64,000 bases of DNA from Verrucomicrobium sp. BvORR034 (GTDB lineage: Bacteria; Verrucomicrobiota; Verrucomicrobiia; Verrucomicrobiales; Verrucomicrobiaceae). Positions 9,185-18,027 of the stretch are shown here, one piece after another. Location: assembly GCF_000739635.1 (NCBI RefSeq), contig NZ_BATQ01000001.1, positions 40,746 to 104,745 on the forward strand, given 5' to 3'. A model generated the notes under the pieces. That model did no database searches. It was given only the letters and a program-made list of their open reading frames with translations, and had not been told where the DNA came from. Positions within the stretch are counted from its first letter, which is position 1. Every line of letters begins with the position of its first letter. A program made the position numbers and the translations under genes.

Positions 9185-10567
9185 TCAAACAAACGAAGGC
9201 GTGGTGCCCCCCGGTACGAAGGAAGGGTGGGGATCCAGCAGGGATTCCGGTGAAAGGCGGTCCTCCAGTTCACGCAGCACCTGCTGGGCGATGCCCGTCC
9301 ACGTGAAGAGGCTGCGAGCCCGCTGGCTGCCCAGGCGGCCCAGACGCTCCCGCAGGCGGTCGTACTTCGTGGCCTGGAGCAGGGCGATGCCGAACTCCTC
9401 CTTGTCCAGGGTGTCGGCATAAATCGCGTGAACCCCGAAGTCCAGCGCACGATAGAGCCCGCCGTGGGTGGTGACCACCGTGGGCGTGCCGCAGGCCAGG
9501 GCCTCGACCGCCGTCATGCCAAATGGCTCATAGCGGCTGGAGAGGGCAAACACGTCTGCCGCACGGTAGCGGTCCGCCAGTTCCTCATCGGACACGGAAT
9601 CAGAAAGCACAATCCGATCCCGGTAGGGGCTCTGAGAAATAAGCCCCCGCATCTCCTCCAGCAGCGGGCTGTTTCCGGGGTCTGAGGAAACTTGCCCTAC
9701 TGCGAGATGCAGCCACACATCGTCCTTGCGGGCGGCGGCCACCTCAAAGGCCGGGATCAGCAGATCAAAGCCCTTGTTCCGCGCCAGGCGGCCAAGCGAA
9801 AAGATGACCTTCCCCTGATAGCCAAATGACTCCCGCAGTGCCTGACGGCTCGCAGTGCTCACCGGGAAGAAGCGGGTGTCATCATATCCGGGCGGAATCA
9901 TGCGAATGGTGTCCGCAGGCAGGTTGTAGTCAGAACGCAGGAGGTCGAACTGCTGCGGTGAGGTGGCCACGACCAGATCACAAGCCCGGTAAAGCGCCTG
10001 CTCCTCACGAATGCGCACGGGGAAGTTGTACTTCTTGTCGAGATCGGCCACCTCCTCTGGAGCATCGGCCTTCATCTGGCTGCGCTTCCATGCGCCAAGT
10101 GAGTGGGGGGTGTGCACATGCGGAATGCCGAGCGCCTCCGCCATCTTTTGCGAGGCCACACCAGCGTCCCAGTAGTGGCTGTTGATAAACTGGTAGGAAT
10201 AATCATGCCTGTCAATATAGCGGAGCGCATGCTCCACCCATTCGGGCAGCTTGTTGACCAGTGTTTCTTTTGGAATGAAATCTTTCCCTCCGCAGGGCAT
10301 CCGTAGAATGGTGACATTCTCATCCACCACCTCACGTTCAGGCTGTTCCTCGAACCTGCGTGTCCAGATGTCCACTTTGAAGCCCAGTTGGGCCAGCTTG
10401 CGGGAGAGCTCCAGCACATACACCACTTGCCCTCCCGTATCCGGTGCGCCCAGCGGTGGATTGGCAGCGACATAACCGTGGGTGGAAACCATGGCGATCC
10501 TCGGGCGGAGTCGTCGGCGACGGGCGGGCGTGGTCTTGGTGGTAAGTGTTTCCATTTCCATCATCAT
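9185..10567 (-). CDS. Sucrose-phosphate / mannosylfructose-phosphate synthase (GT4)
   Basis: A retaining GT-B glycosyltransferase. Key features are the acceptor-side motif GAPDTGGQVVYVLELSR typical of sucrose-phosphate synthases, the TPHSLGAWKR segment, the RLARNKGFD sugar-nucleotide region, and the E-x7-E motif in EPFGMTAVEALACGTP. It would transfer a hexosyl group from a nucleotide sugar to fructose-6-phosphate. Choice between sucrose (glucosyl) and mannosylfructose (mannosyl) cannot be made by eye. The start is placed at the ATG run at 10567; codons further upstream (TTG at 10603, ATG at 10597) add a non-conserved-looking leader. First gene of the unit that includes the phosphatase-hydrolase. 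Confidence 0.87.
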   Translation of the reverse strand: MMMEMETLTTKTTPARRRRLRPRIAMVSTHGYVAANPPLGAPDTGGQVVYVLELSRKLAQLGFKVDIWTRRFEEQPEREVVDENVTILRMPCGGKDFIPKETLVNKLPEWVEHALRYIDRHDYSYQFINSHYWDAGVASQKMAEALGIPHVHTPHSLGAWKRSQMKADAPEEVADLDKKYNFPVRIREEQALYRACDLVVATSPQQFDLLRSDYNLPADTIRMIPPGYDDTRFFPVSTASRQALRESFGYQGKVIFSLGRLARNKGFDLLIPAFEVAAARKDDVWLHLAVGQVSSDPGNSPLLEEMRGLISQSPYRDRIVLSDSVSDEELADRYRAADVFALSSRYEPFGMTAVEALACGTPTVVTTHGGLYRALDFGVHAIYADTLDKEEFGIALLQATKYDRLRERLGRLGSQRARSLFTWTGIAQQVLRELEDRLSPESLLDPHPSFVPGGTTPSFV

Positions 10568-10953
10568 GGGGTACGGCCACCCTGTCCCCCGCACCATAAG
10601 CAAGGGCTTTAGAACCGCCTAAACGATCCTGTTTCTCTTTGCCAAGCAAGCAGGGGGCGCGCTGGCACAGAGGATCGTTTGCAGTGGGATAAGTGGATGT
10701 GTCCAGGCTGCATTCCTCCAAGACCGCAAGGCCTTCCGACACCTGATCCCACGCAGCTGAATTGGGGGACTGCGGTGAGAATCGCTTTGGCGCTCTTTGT
10801 GCTTTCCTATACCCTTCACCTTCCAGCAGGGCCAGGCATTGAACGTCTTCAGCCCCTCAGAGGCGCCATACAGCTTGCCACACCGTCATTCCCGGCAAGA
10901 TGCCGGGAACAGCACGCAAGATGCGTGCGCTCCCCGAGCTTCTCGCAACCTTT
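10568..10953. other. Gene-free interval upstream of the synthase
   Basis: No supported gene. It should hold the promoter of the synthase operon and the 3' end of the FAD oxidoreductase transcript. A degenerate GCGGTGAGAATCGCTTTGGC unit lies at about 10771-10792 and the twin AGA-loop hairpins at 10889-10933. Confidence 0.6.
10889..10933 (+). repeat. Twin AGA-loop hairpin repeat, copy D1
   Basis: Two adjacent hairpins: TTCCCGGCA-AGA-TGCCGGGAA and GCACGCA-AGA-TGCGTGC, then GCTCC. The same pair recurs at 44948-44992 with the first stem partly broken. It lies 21 bases past the stop codon of the FAD oxidoreductase, where it could protect or end the transcript. Confidence 0.8.
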
Positions 10954-12423
10954 CTACACCTTCTGCAGCCCCTCCAGCACCGACTTGACCTCGCTCCACG
11001 CCACTTCATGCGGGGCGCGTTTCGTCCGGGCCGCCACGGCAGCCGTGGCTCCCGCCGCTTCCCCCATGGCAACGGAGTTCCCCGTGACGCGGTAGCTCGC
11101 GTGGGCCGTGAAGTCGCCGCTGATGCAGCGGCCCGCCATGAGCAGGCCGTCCACGTCTTTCGCGATCAAAGCCCGCAAGGGGATGTCGTAGGGGTGGAAC
11201 TTGAAGTCGGCGTGAATGATGGCCTTTTTGTCATTTGCCTCCTTGTCATGAGCGTGGATGTCCACGCCAAACGTGGCCTGGGTCACGGCATCATCATGTC
11301 GTGCACCTGTGGCCAGGTCGTCGCGGTTCACGGTATAACGGCCATGGATGCGCCGGCCATCGCGCACGCCGATCTGTTCTGGCGTGGCTACGATCTGCAT
11401 ACCCTCCCAGGGTCCACCGAGCTTGCGCAGGCCACGCACGACGTTGAACACCTCCGCACGGGCGCGGATGGTGGCCTCAGTGATCGCCGGAGCGTCAAAG
11501 GCCTTGATGCCATATTCGTGATTGATCATCACCATCACGAGGTTGTCCCGCACTTGGAAGAGCGTGGGCATGCCGTAGGAGGGTTTGAATCCGGCCCGGA
11601 TGATTTCATTCTTGAAGCCCTCTGTGGCCTGGTGGTGCCAGTCCCACATGCTCTTGCGGTTCTCCGGGGTGACCTGGTAAAAGGAAATATAGTTCTTGAG
11701 CGCCTCCGCATCCTTCACCACGGCCAGGGTGTTCAGCGTCATGGGCTGGCAGGGACATTCCGCCCCACCTTGACCAATATCCCAGCCACAACGGGCCATG
11801 GCACCGAGGTCACCATCTCCCGTGGCATCAATAAAGACCGGGGCACGCCAGGCCTGACGACCCGACTTCGACTCCGTGATTACCGTGGTGAGCTTGCGAC
11901 CATCCCGATAAGCGGCAGCGAGGCGGGTGTGCAGGTGAATCTTCACACCTGCCTCCACGCACATCTCTTCCAACAACACCTTCATCTCCTCCGGTTCATA
12001 CACAAACTGGTCCGGCAGCTTGCTGCGGCGGGCATCCCGCTCGTCCAGTCGACGGATGATCTCCTGGGCGAGGCCGGGTTTGTTGAAGTCGAAGATGTAG
12101 GTCAGCAGCCCCGCAGTCCACACCCCGCCCAGGCAACCGTGAATCTCGATGAGGCGGGTCTTCGCCCCCGCCCGCGCCGCGGCCAATGCGGCAGCGATCC
12201 CGGCTGGCCCGGCCCCGCAGACGATGACATCCACGTCCTCACCTAGCGGCAGATCTTGCGCAGGCTCCGCAAAGACGCCCGTCTTCAACTGCGCCACCTC
12301 TGGAGTGGACGCCGCCTCGAGCCAGGGTCCCGAGGCCAGCGTAGCCGCCCCGGTCAGAGCGGAGCGCAAAAAGGTGCGGCGGCCATTTTCAGGGCGGTGA
12401 GGGGAAGAGGTGGATTCGGACAT
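10954..12423 (-). CDS. Tat-exported FAD-dependent oxidoreductase
   Basis: About 489 residues. A twin-arginine signal (RRTFLRSALTGAATLA) precedes a Rossmann FAD-binding motif (VIVCGAGPAGIAAALAAARAG) and the LIEIHGCLGGVWTAG segment typical of the FAD-dependent oxidoreductase family often seen in Planctomycetes and Verrucomicrobia (Pfam FAD_oxidored). A second FAD-contact region (DGLLMAGRCISGDF) lies near the C terminus. The substrate is unknown. The start at 12423 places the RR motif close to the N terminus. It is divergent from the BlaI-like gene, and one of the two GCTAA-N4-TTAGC boxes lies 91 bases from its start, so the repressor might also control it. Confidence 0.85.
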   Translation of the reverse strand: MSESTSSPHRPENGRRTFLRSALTGAATLASGPWLEAASTPEVAQLKTGVFAEPAQDLPLGEDVDVIVCGAGPAGIAAALAAARAGAKTRLIEIHGCLGGVWTAGLLTYIFDFNKPGLAQEIIRRLDERDARRSKLPDQFVYEPEEMKVLLEEMCVEAGVKIHLHTRLAAAYRDGRKLTTVITESKSGRQAWRAPVFIDATGDGDLGAMARCGWDIGQGGAECPCQPMTLNTLAVVKDAEALKNYISFYQVTPENRKSMWDWHHQATEGFKNEIIRAGFKPSYGMPTLFQVRDNLVMVMINHEYGIKAFDAPAITEATIRARAEVFNVVRGLRKLGGPWEGMQIVATPEQIGVRDGRRIHGRYTVNRDDLATGARHDDAVTQATFGVDIHAHDKEANDKKAIIHADFKFHPYDIPLRALIAKDVDGLLMAGRCISGDFTAHASYRVTGNSVAMGEAAGATAAVAARTKRAPHEVAWSEVKSVLEGLQKV

Positions 12424-12513
12424 GGCAGAAGCAGTGAGAAGGGCGAACGCTGGTTTGTTCCCTAGAGTCCCCGATCCCGCCATGTTGGACAAATCGGTGC
12501 GATCGAGCACGCT

Positions 12514-12572
12514 GCTAAATTTTTAGCATTTAGCACTCGACAGTTGCACGTGACGAGTGCTAAAAAATTAGC
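12514..12572. promoter_or_regulatory. Twin operator of the BlaI-like repressor
   Basis: Two 14-bp dyads, GCTAAATTTTTAGC (12514-12527) and GCTAAAAAATTAGC (12559-12572), lie 45 bp apart in the divergent intergenic region. The second ends at the base before the blaI start codon. Between them TAGCACTCG (12531-12539) and CGAGTGCTA (12554-12562) form a larger inverted repeat. BlaI/MecI repressors bind dyads as dimers and autoregulate, which fits this placement. Confidence 0.75.
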
Positions 12573-12974
12573 ATGAAGCGGAAATTGCATGAGCTCAGCC
12601 GACGCGAGCGGCAAATCATGGAACTCATATTGGTCAAAGGCTCCGCCTCTGCAGCCGAAGTGGAGGCAGGGATTCCCGATGCACCAAGCTACTCCGCCAT
12701 CCGCGCCCTGCTGCGCATTCTAGAGGAGAAGGGCCATCTCAAGCACCGGGAGGAAGGGGGACGTTATGTGTACGAACCGATCGAGGCCCCGCAAACGGCG
12801 AGTCGGTCGGCCCTCCAACAGGTGGTGAAGACATTCTTCGGCGGCTCGTTGGCCGATGCGGTTGCCGCGTTCGTCGATGACAAGGACGGCAACCTCTCCA
12901 GCGATGAGTTGAAACGGCTGGAGGACATCATCAAAAAGGCAGGAAAGCCGGGCTCTGAGCCCCGGGCGTCTTGA
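12573..12974 (+). CDS. BlaI/MecI-family transcriptional repressor
   Basis: A 133-residue winged-helix protein of the BlaI/MecI/CopY group. The N terminus (LSRRERQIMELILVKGSASAAEV) and the wing (ILEEKGHLKHREEGGRYVYEP) are typical, as is the C-terminal dimerisation tail. In BlaI systems the repressor is cleaved after the membrane protease BlaR1 is activated. The gene immediately precedes a BlaR1-type protease gene with a 44-base gap. The promoter region carries two matching dyads, the second abutting the start codon, indicating autoregulation. The target need not be a beta-lactamase; none is visible here. Confidence 0.92.
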   Translation: MKRKLHELSRRERQIMELILVKGSASAAEVEAGIPDAPSYSAIRALLRILEEKGHLKHREEGGRYVYEPIEAPQTASRSALQQVVKTFFGGSLADAVAAFVDDKDGNLSSDELKRLEDIIKKAGKPGSEPRAS

Positions 12975-13018
12975 GATCAACATCCTTTCACATCGGACTC
13001 ACATCCCAAAACAGCGCC

Positions 13019-14371
13019 ATGAATGCCATCACCCCCCTCATGATTGACCTTGGGCTGCGCAGCAGCGCCATTCTGATTGTCGTCTTTGCTTTGCTCGCTG
13101 TCTTTCGCCGTGCCTCCGCAGGCGCGCGCAGTGCCGCCTGGCGCGTGGGATTCCTGCTGCTGTCCCTGCTGCCCCTGACTTATTACTTCGAACCCCCGTG
13201 GTGTCTGACCGTGGCCGAAATGGCTCCGCCTCCGTCTCGAGAACGGTCGATCTTCAACGCACCGGAGGAGCTGGACCCGGCGAACAGCATCTATGGCGGG
13301 CGTTCCATGATGGAGTCCCTGGAAGAAACCAGCCCGGGAATCACGTGGATCGTCATCTGGATGGCAGGTGCCGGGGTCTTGCTGATGCGCCGTTTCATCT
13401 CCAGGCGGCAGTTGAGGAAGCTGGCGAGGCAAACCATGCATCTCACGCCCAAGTCACGGCAAGGACGCTTGTGCAAGCAACTGGCCACCTCACTGGGCAT
13501 CTCACGTCGTGTCCGCCTGCGCCATGGTCCCACCTTGGCCGTGCCCGTCACCTGGGGCATTCGCAGACCCGTGATTGCGCTGCCGACGGCCTCGTCCGAC
13601 TGGGATGAGGTTCGGCTTGAGGCCGCCCTGCTGCACGAACTGGGGCACATCCGAAACCGCGATGCCTTTTCCCGTCTCCTCGCCACAGCGGTGCAGGCAT
13701 TCTACTGGCCCAATCCTCTGGTATGGATCGCCGCCAGGGCCTGGCGGACCGCCCAGGAACAGGCCTGTGATGATCACGTTCTCCTCAAAGGCACCCCAGC
13801 CGACACCTATGCCCACCAACTGGTGGAAGCCGCACGCAGCCTGGCCGTGGCACGTCAGCGCCTGGGCACAGCGCTGGCCATGGCACGCCCTTCCACTCTG
13901 GAGCAACGCATCACCGCCATCCTAAATCCCCGGGTGAACCACCAGCCCGTGAGCCGCAGCACCTGGTTCAAGATCTCCACAGCGGGAGTTCTGTGCCTGA
14001 TCCTCCTGACCATGGTGCAGATTCGCGGACTCGCGGCACCCGCGGAAGACTCCAGCAAAGGCAATCCCACAGAAATACAAGATCTGGCTGAACGCACGGT
14101 GCTCCCCGAGCTGAAACTCCGCATGGCCTCCCTGGAGGAAGCGGTCGCCGCCATACGCCTCAAGATCGTCGAGGCATCACCGGAGAAGAGGCCGCTTAAG
14201 ATAACGGTGACGCACCTGTCCGTGCGCGACAGACAAGCCAAGATGTCGGTAGATTTCATACAAATTCCCCTGCATGAAGCACTAAACTACATCACCCAAC
14301 TGGCAGGGGTAAAGTTCCGCTACGTGGACAACGAGGTGCTGATTGAAGGGAACGAACCTGCCAGCGATTGA
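13019..14371 (+). CDS. BlaR1-type M56 membrane metalloprotease with an unusual sensor domain
   Basis: 450 residues. N-terminal membrane segments (about 14-28, 44-57, 108-123) lead into a cytoplasmic gluzincin protease with HELGH (206-210) and a downstream acidic motif EQACD (247-251) that together ligate zinc. A further membrane segment spans about 320-335. The exported C-terminal part (about 340-450) lacks a penicillin-binding domain. Instead it ends in a short fold (VDFIQIPLHEALNYITQLAGVKFRYVDNEVLIE) resembling the STN/secretin N-terminal or DUF4974 type. The ATG at 13019 is chosen; an in-frame TTG at 12971 overlaps blaI. It probably senses an envelope signal and triggers cleavage of the upstream repressor. 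Confidence 0.88.
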   Translation: MNAITPLMIDLGLRSSAILIVVFALLAVFRRASAGARSAAWRVGFLLLSLLPLTYYFEPPWCLTVAEMAPPPSRERSIFNAPEELDPANSIYGGRSMMESLEETSPGITWIVIWMAGAGVLLMRRFISRRQLRKLARQTMHLTPKSRQGRLCKQLATSLGISRRVRLRHGPTLAVPVTWGIRRPVIALPTASSDWDEVRLEAALLHELGHIRNRDAFSRLLATAVQAFYWPNPLVWIAARAWRTAQEQACDDHVLLKGTPADTYAHQLVEAARSLAVARQRLGTALAMARPSTLEQRITAILNPRVNHQPVSRSTWFKISTAGVLCLILLTMVQIRGLAAPAEDSSKGNPTEIQDLAERTVLPELKLRMASLEEAVAAIRLKIVEASPEKRPLKITVTHLSVRDRQAKMSVDFIQIPLHEALNYITQLAGVKFRYVDNEVLIEGNEPASD

Positions 14372-14390
14372 CGGCATTCTCGCCCACGGT

Positions 14391-16124
14391 TCATGGTGAC
14401 AACTCTTCCACCGGGAAAGAGTTGAACAGCACACACCAGTTCCACAGGGGATACGGTTGTCCGGCACGCGTCCCATACTCCCGATCTCCGAAGGCATAGA
14501 CCGCCTTCTCGGGATCGGAATCCCGCAGGTTGCCGTAGGAAAACGCGCGATAGGCCACCAGCGTCTGCCCTTCCAGAAAAGGCACCTGATTGCGGAGTTC
14601 ACGATTCTCAATCCGGATCACGATCTTCCCATCCTCATCCCGCAGATCCCGGATGGGTGCCCGGGTGGCGGCAGCAGCCGGGGCTTGGTTCGCGATGTAA
14701 CAGGTGCCTTCGTCCAACTTCAAAGAGATCGATGAGCCCTCCCGTGCCACCGCCAGCTCCGTGGTGGCAGGCTGCCCTTCCACGACCGGCGTCAACCGCA
14801 CGGCCGTGATGCGGCCGACCGCTCCAAGATAGGGGACACCGTAGCTGATCTTGATCTGGGCGCCCGGAGGCAACGGAGCCGCCAACTTGAGCCGGACTTG
14901 CGTAGCGGATGACAATTGCACGGCCTCAAGGGCGATGACCGCCCCTGATTGGTTGCGAAGCTGGAAGCCAGCCAGTGAGCCATACGTGCCCGGTTTTCCA
15001 GCAGCCGATTGCTGGCGCGGCAAAAACGCGTCATCCAGCACCAGGGGCGGACGCGGAACGATGAAGTCCACCAACACGGAGGAGCGTCCCGCCTCCGGTA
15101 CGGCCCGCCGGGGACGCAGCGGCTGCCAGTCCTCCTTCTCGATCAGAACACGGCGCACCACCTTGGCCACTTGCTCGCCATACCAGCGTTCTCCATCTGC
15201 GGCCAGGTGAATGCCCTCCCCATGACGGCCCGCATAGCGGCTATTGATAGCGCTGGGCACCATGTAGTGCGGTCCCACCATGTACAGGTGCGGATCCTGG
15301 TCAGCAGCCATCAACTGGGCATGCCCGGCGGCCCCCAGTGTCTGATAGGTGAAGAGAGGGATCTCCCCGGCCTGACCGGTGATCGCCCGAAGATCATCCG
15401 ACCATTGTTTCCGATAACTCACCAGCCGGTCGCGATACCACTCCTGTCCCTTCGGAGCCGGCAGTTCCGCCTCCCAACGGCTGGGCACGAGCCCGCCGGT
15501 GGGGCCGCCATTGGCCTCCCCCTGCATCCAGACCAGGGCGGTGATGGCGAAGTCCTGGCCCCGGGCTTTGGACAGGGCCACCGCCCGCCGGGCATCGTCC
15601 AGGCTGGTGACATAGAAGCCGCCGGCATGCCGCTTGGTCTCCGGGGAGCGCGGGTCTGCCGACTGGTTGGCAGAGGAAAGCTCATCGATGCCGCGGCCGC
15701 CCTGGCCGGCATAGGTCACGAGAAAATGCGGCGCCTCACCTGCCTGCGAAGCCACGCCGGGCAGGGTGGCCTTCAGGTGATCCGCCAGGCCATTGGCAAT
15801 CGTCTCTCCGGTGCCGCCGTTCATGGATGCTTGCAGAGGCACCAGAGCAAAGTCCTCCGCCGGACGCCCCTCAGGCTTGGCCGACCACGGTCCATGCGCC
15901 CATGTACGCACTCCCCGCTGAAACATCCAGTTTCCCCATGGAGACGGGGTGGTGGTGACTAGGGGCAGGGACTCTGAGCCCTCGCACAATGACTGCCCCA
16001 TGAGCCACAGGCCCTGCAGTGGGGGTGGGGGAGGAGGATCAGCATGACCTTGCATCGCAAGTCCCGTCATCATCAAGGCGAGGATCGGGCGAAGACAGAT
16101 TCGGGGGGAAGAAGGAAAGCTCAT
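14391..16124 (-). CDS. Secreted sialate O-acetylesterase-like carbohydrate esterase
   Basis: 577 residues with a signal peptide (cleavage near GHA, about residue 28). SGNH-type hydrolase of the DUF303/carbohydrate-esterase group: the nucleophile block is LWLMGQSLCEG, followed by the TALVWMQGEAN block and a late catalytic His in GEGIHLAADGERW. The C-terminal third (from about residue 330) looks like a beta-rich accessory domain. Such enzymes remove acetyl groups from sialic acids or plant polysaccharides. The gene is convergent with the BlaR1 gene (19 bases between stops) and divergent from the lactate permease. Confidence 0.82.
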   Translation of the reverse strand: MSFPSSPRICLRPILALMMTGLAMQGHADPPPPPPLQGLWLMGQSLCEGSESLPLVTTTPSPWGNWMFQRGVRTWAHGPWSAKPEGRPAEDFALVPLQASMNGGTGETIANGLADHLKATLPGVASQAGEAPHFLVTYAGQGGRGIDELSSANQSADPRSPETKRHAGGFYVTSLDDARRAVALSKARGQDFAITALVWMQGEANGGPTGGLVPSRWEAELPAPKGQEWYRDRLVSYRKQWSDDLRAITGQAGEIPLFTYQTLGAAGHAQLMAADQDPHLYMVGPHYMVPSAINSRYAGRHGEGIHLAADGERWYGEQVAKVVRRVLIEKEDWQPLRPRRAVPEAGRSSVLVDFIVPRPPLVLDDAFLPRQQSAAGKPGTYGSLAGFQLRNQSGAVIALEAVQLSSATQVRLKLAAPLPPGAQIKISYGVPYLGAVGRITAVRLTPVVEGQPATTELAVAREGSSISLKLDEGTCYIANQAPAAAATRAPIRDLRDEDGKIVIRIENRELRNQVPFLEGQTLVAYRAFSYGNLRDSDPEKAVYAFGDREYGTRAGQPYPLWNWCVLFNSFPVEELSP

Positions 16125-16288
16125 GAAGGGGCAGGCTGGAAAAGGAACGGGGGACCGTCCTCATTCTTGCCAAACCGGTCTGGAGTCTGACAGGATCATT
16201 TTGTCCATCACGAGCTGGGGCTTCTTTGCAAGTTTGGTGCAAGCCGCCGCGTCTTGGCCTCACGCTTTCGCCCACCTTCTCCACCTCC

Positions 16289-17920
16289 ATGCCCTGGCTT
16301 CAGAATTACGACCCCTTTGGCAACCCTTCCCTCTCCACCCTGGTCGCCGCCATTCCCGTGGGGGTCCTGCTCGGGCTGATCGCCTCGGGGAAACTGCGCA
16401 TCCACCTCGCGGCGGTCGTGGCCCTCATCGTGGCGCTGGTCGTGGCCGTGGCCGGATTTCACATGCCTCTGACCGCCGCCACCGCAGCCGCAGGCTATGG
16501 CGCGGCCTTCGGCCTGCTGCCGGTGGGATGGATGATCCTGAACCTGATCTTCCTGTACCAGATGACGGTGGAGAAGGGATGGTTCGATGAACTACGGACC
16601 AGCTTCACCCGCATGGCACCGGACCCCGGCATCCAGCTCATCCTGGTGGCCTTCTGCTTTGGGGCCTTCTTTGAGGGCATTGCGGGCTTCGGTGCTCCGG
16701 TCGCGGTGACCTCGGCCCTGCTCATCCAGCTGGGGTTCCGGCCTCTGGAGGCCTGCGTGCTTTCCTTGATCGCCAACACCGCCCCGGTGGCCTTTGGCTC
16801 ACTGGGCATTCCGATCGTCACCCTGAACAAGGTCACGGGCCTGGGTGAGCTCACCCTTTCTCAAATGGCAGGGCGGCAGCTGCCCTTCTTCTCAGCGATG
16901 ATCCCGGCATGGATCATCGCCGTGCATGGTGGGCGGCCTGCTCTGCGACGCGCCTGGCCGGCAGCGCTGACCGCCGGCGTCTCGTTCGCCTTCATGCAGT
17001 TCATCATGTCGAACTATCACGGCCCCATGCTGGTGGACATTGTCTCCGCCCTCTTTGCCCTGGGGGCCATGGCCGTGCTGCTGCGCTTCTGGAAGCCCGC
17101 CGAAGCTCCCGCCAGCGCGCATGTCCAGAGCATCGCCGATACGGGAGCGCGCATCCGCAAGCGGGCCTGGCTGCCCTGGCTCATCCTCACCGGAGTGGTG
17201 TTTGTCTGGAGCCAGCCGGGCATCAAGGACAGCCTGGATGCCGCCTTCAGCCGCGATCTTCCGGTGCCCGGTCTGCACAACGAGGTGCTGCGCGTGCCGC
17301 CCGTGGTTCCTGAAACCCCGGCCGCGAAGCCTGAGGCAGCCCTGTTCAAGCTGAACCTGCTTTCCACCACCGGCACTGCCATCCTTCTGGCCGCCCTGGT
17401 CTCCGGTCTCATCATGGGATTCAGCCCGCTGCGCATGCTGCAGATCTGGCTGCGCACCATCATCAAGATCCGGCTCTCCCTCATCACCATCGCCTGCATG
17501 CTCGCTTTGGGCTTTGTCACGAAGTACTCGGGGGCCGACGCCACGCTGGGGCTCACCCTGGCAAAGACGGGTTGGCTGTATCCCTTCTTCGGCACCTTGC
17601 TCGGCTGGCTCGGCGTGGCTCTCACGGGCTCAGACACCGCTTCGAACGTGCTCTTTGGCTCCCTGCAAACGATCACGGCCCAGCAGGTGGGCGTGAGCCC
17701 GGTGCTCATGGCCTCTGCCAACAGCGTGGGCGGCGTGATGGGCAAGATGGTGGATGCCCAGAGCATTGTGGTGGCCAGCACCGCCGCCCAGGTCTTTGGC
17801 CAGGAGGGGGCCATCCTGCGCCGGGTCTTCTGGCACAGTTTGGTGCTGGCATCGCTGGTCGGCGTGCTGGTTTTCCTGCAAGCCTATGTCTGGCCGTTCA
17901 CGGAGATGGTGGTGAAGTAA
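16289..17920 (+). CDS. lctP: L-lactate permease family transporter
   Basis: About 543 residues with many membrane segments, matching the length and motifs of the LctP family (lactate/glycolate proton symport). Diagnostic stretches are FFEGIAGFGAPVAVTSALL, NTAPVAFGSLGIPIVTL, the GSDTASNVLFGSLQ segment and a C-terminal NSVGGVMGKMVDAQSIVVA. The ATG at 16289 starts MPWLQNYDPFGN, the usual family N terminus; an earlier in-frame codon at 16226 would add a non-conserved leader. No lactate dehydrogenase or regulator lies next to it. Confidence 0.95.
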   Translation: MPWLQNYDPFGNPSLSTLVAAIPVGVLLGLIASGKLRIHLAAVVALIVALVVAVAGFHMPLTAATAAAGYGAAFGLLPVGWMILNLIFLYQMTVEKGWFDELRTSFTRMAPDPGIQLILVAFCFGAFFEGIAGFGAPVAVTSALLIQLGFRPLEACVLSLIANTAPVAFGSLGIPIVTLNKVTGLGELTLSQMAGRQLPFFSAMIPAWIIAVHGGRPALRRAWPAALTAGVSFAFMQFIMSNYHGPMLVDIVSALFALGAMAVLLRFWKPAEAPASAHVQSIADTGARIRKRAWLPWLILTGVVFVWSQPGIKDSLDAAFSRDLPVPGLHNEVLRVPPVVPETPAAKPEAALFKLNLLSTTGTAILLAALVSGLIMGFSPLRMLQIWLRTIIKIRLSLITIACMLALGFVTKYSGADATLGLTLAKTGWLYPFFGTLLGWLGVALTGSDTASNVLFGSLQTITAQQVGVSPVLMASANSVGGVMGKMVDAQSIVVASTAAQVFGQEGAILRRVFWHSLVLASLVGVLVFLQAYVWPFTEMVVK

Positions 17921-18027
17921 GCCTCGCAGAACAGCGTTGCCCCCCGGCCTTCACGGTCCGTCCAGGGCAGGCTTTGAATAATCATGATTCACTCAACGTC
18001 CATGTTACTCGACGTCACCACCTTCCT

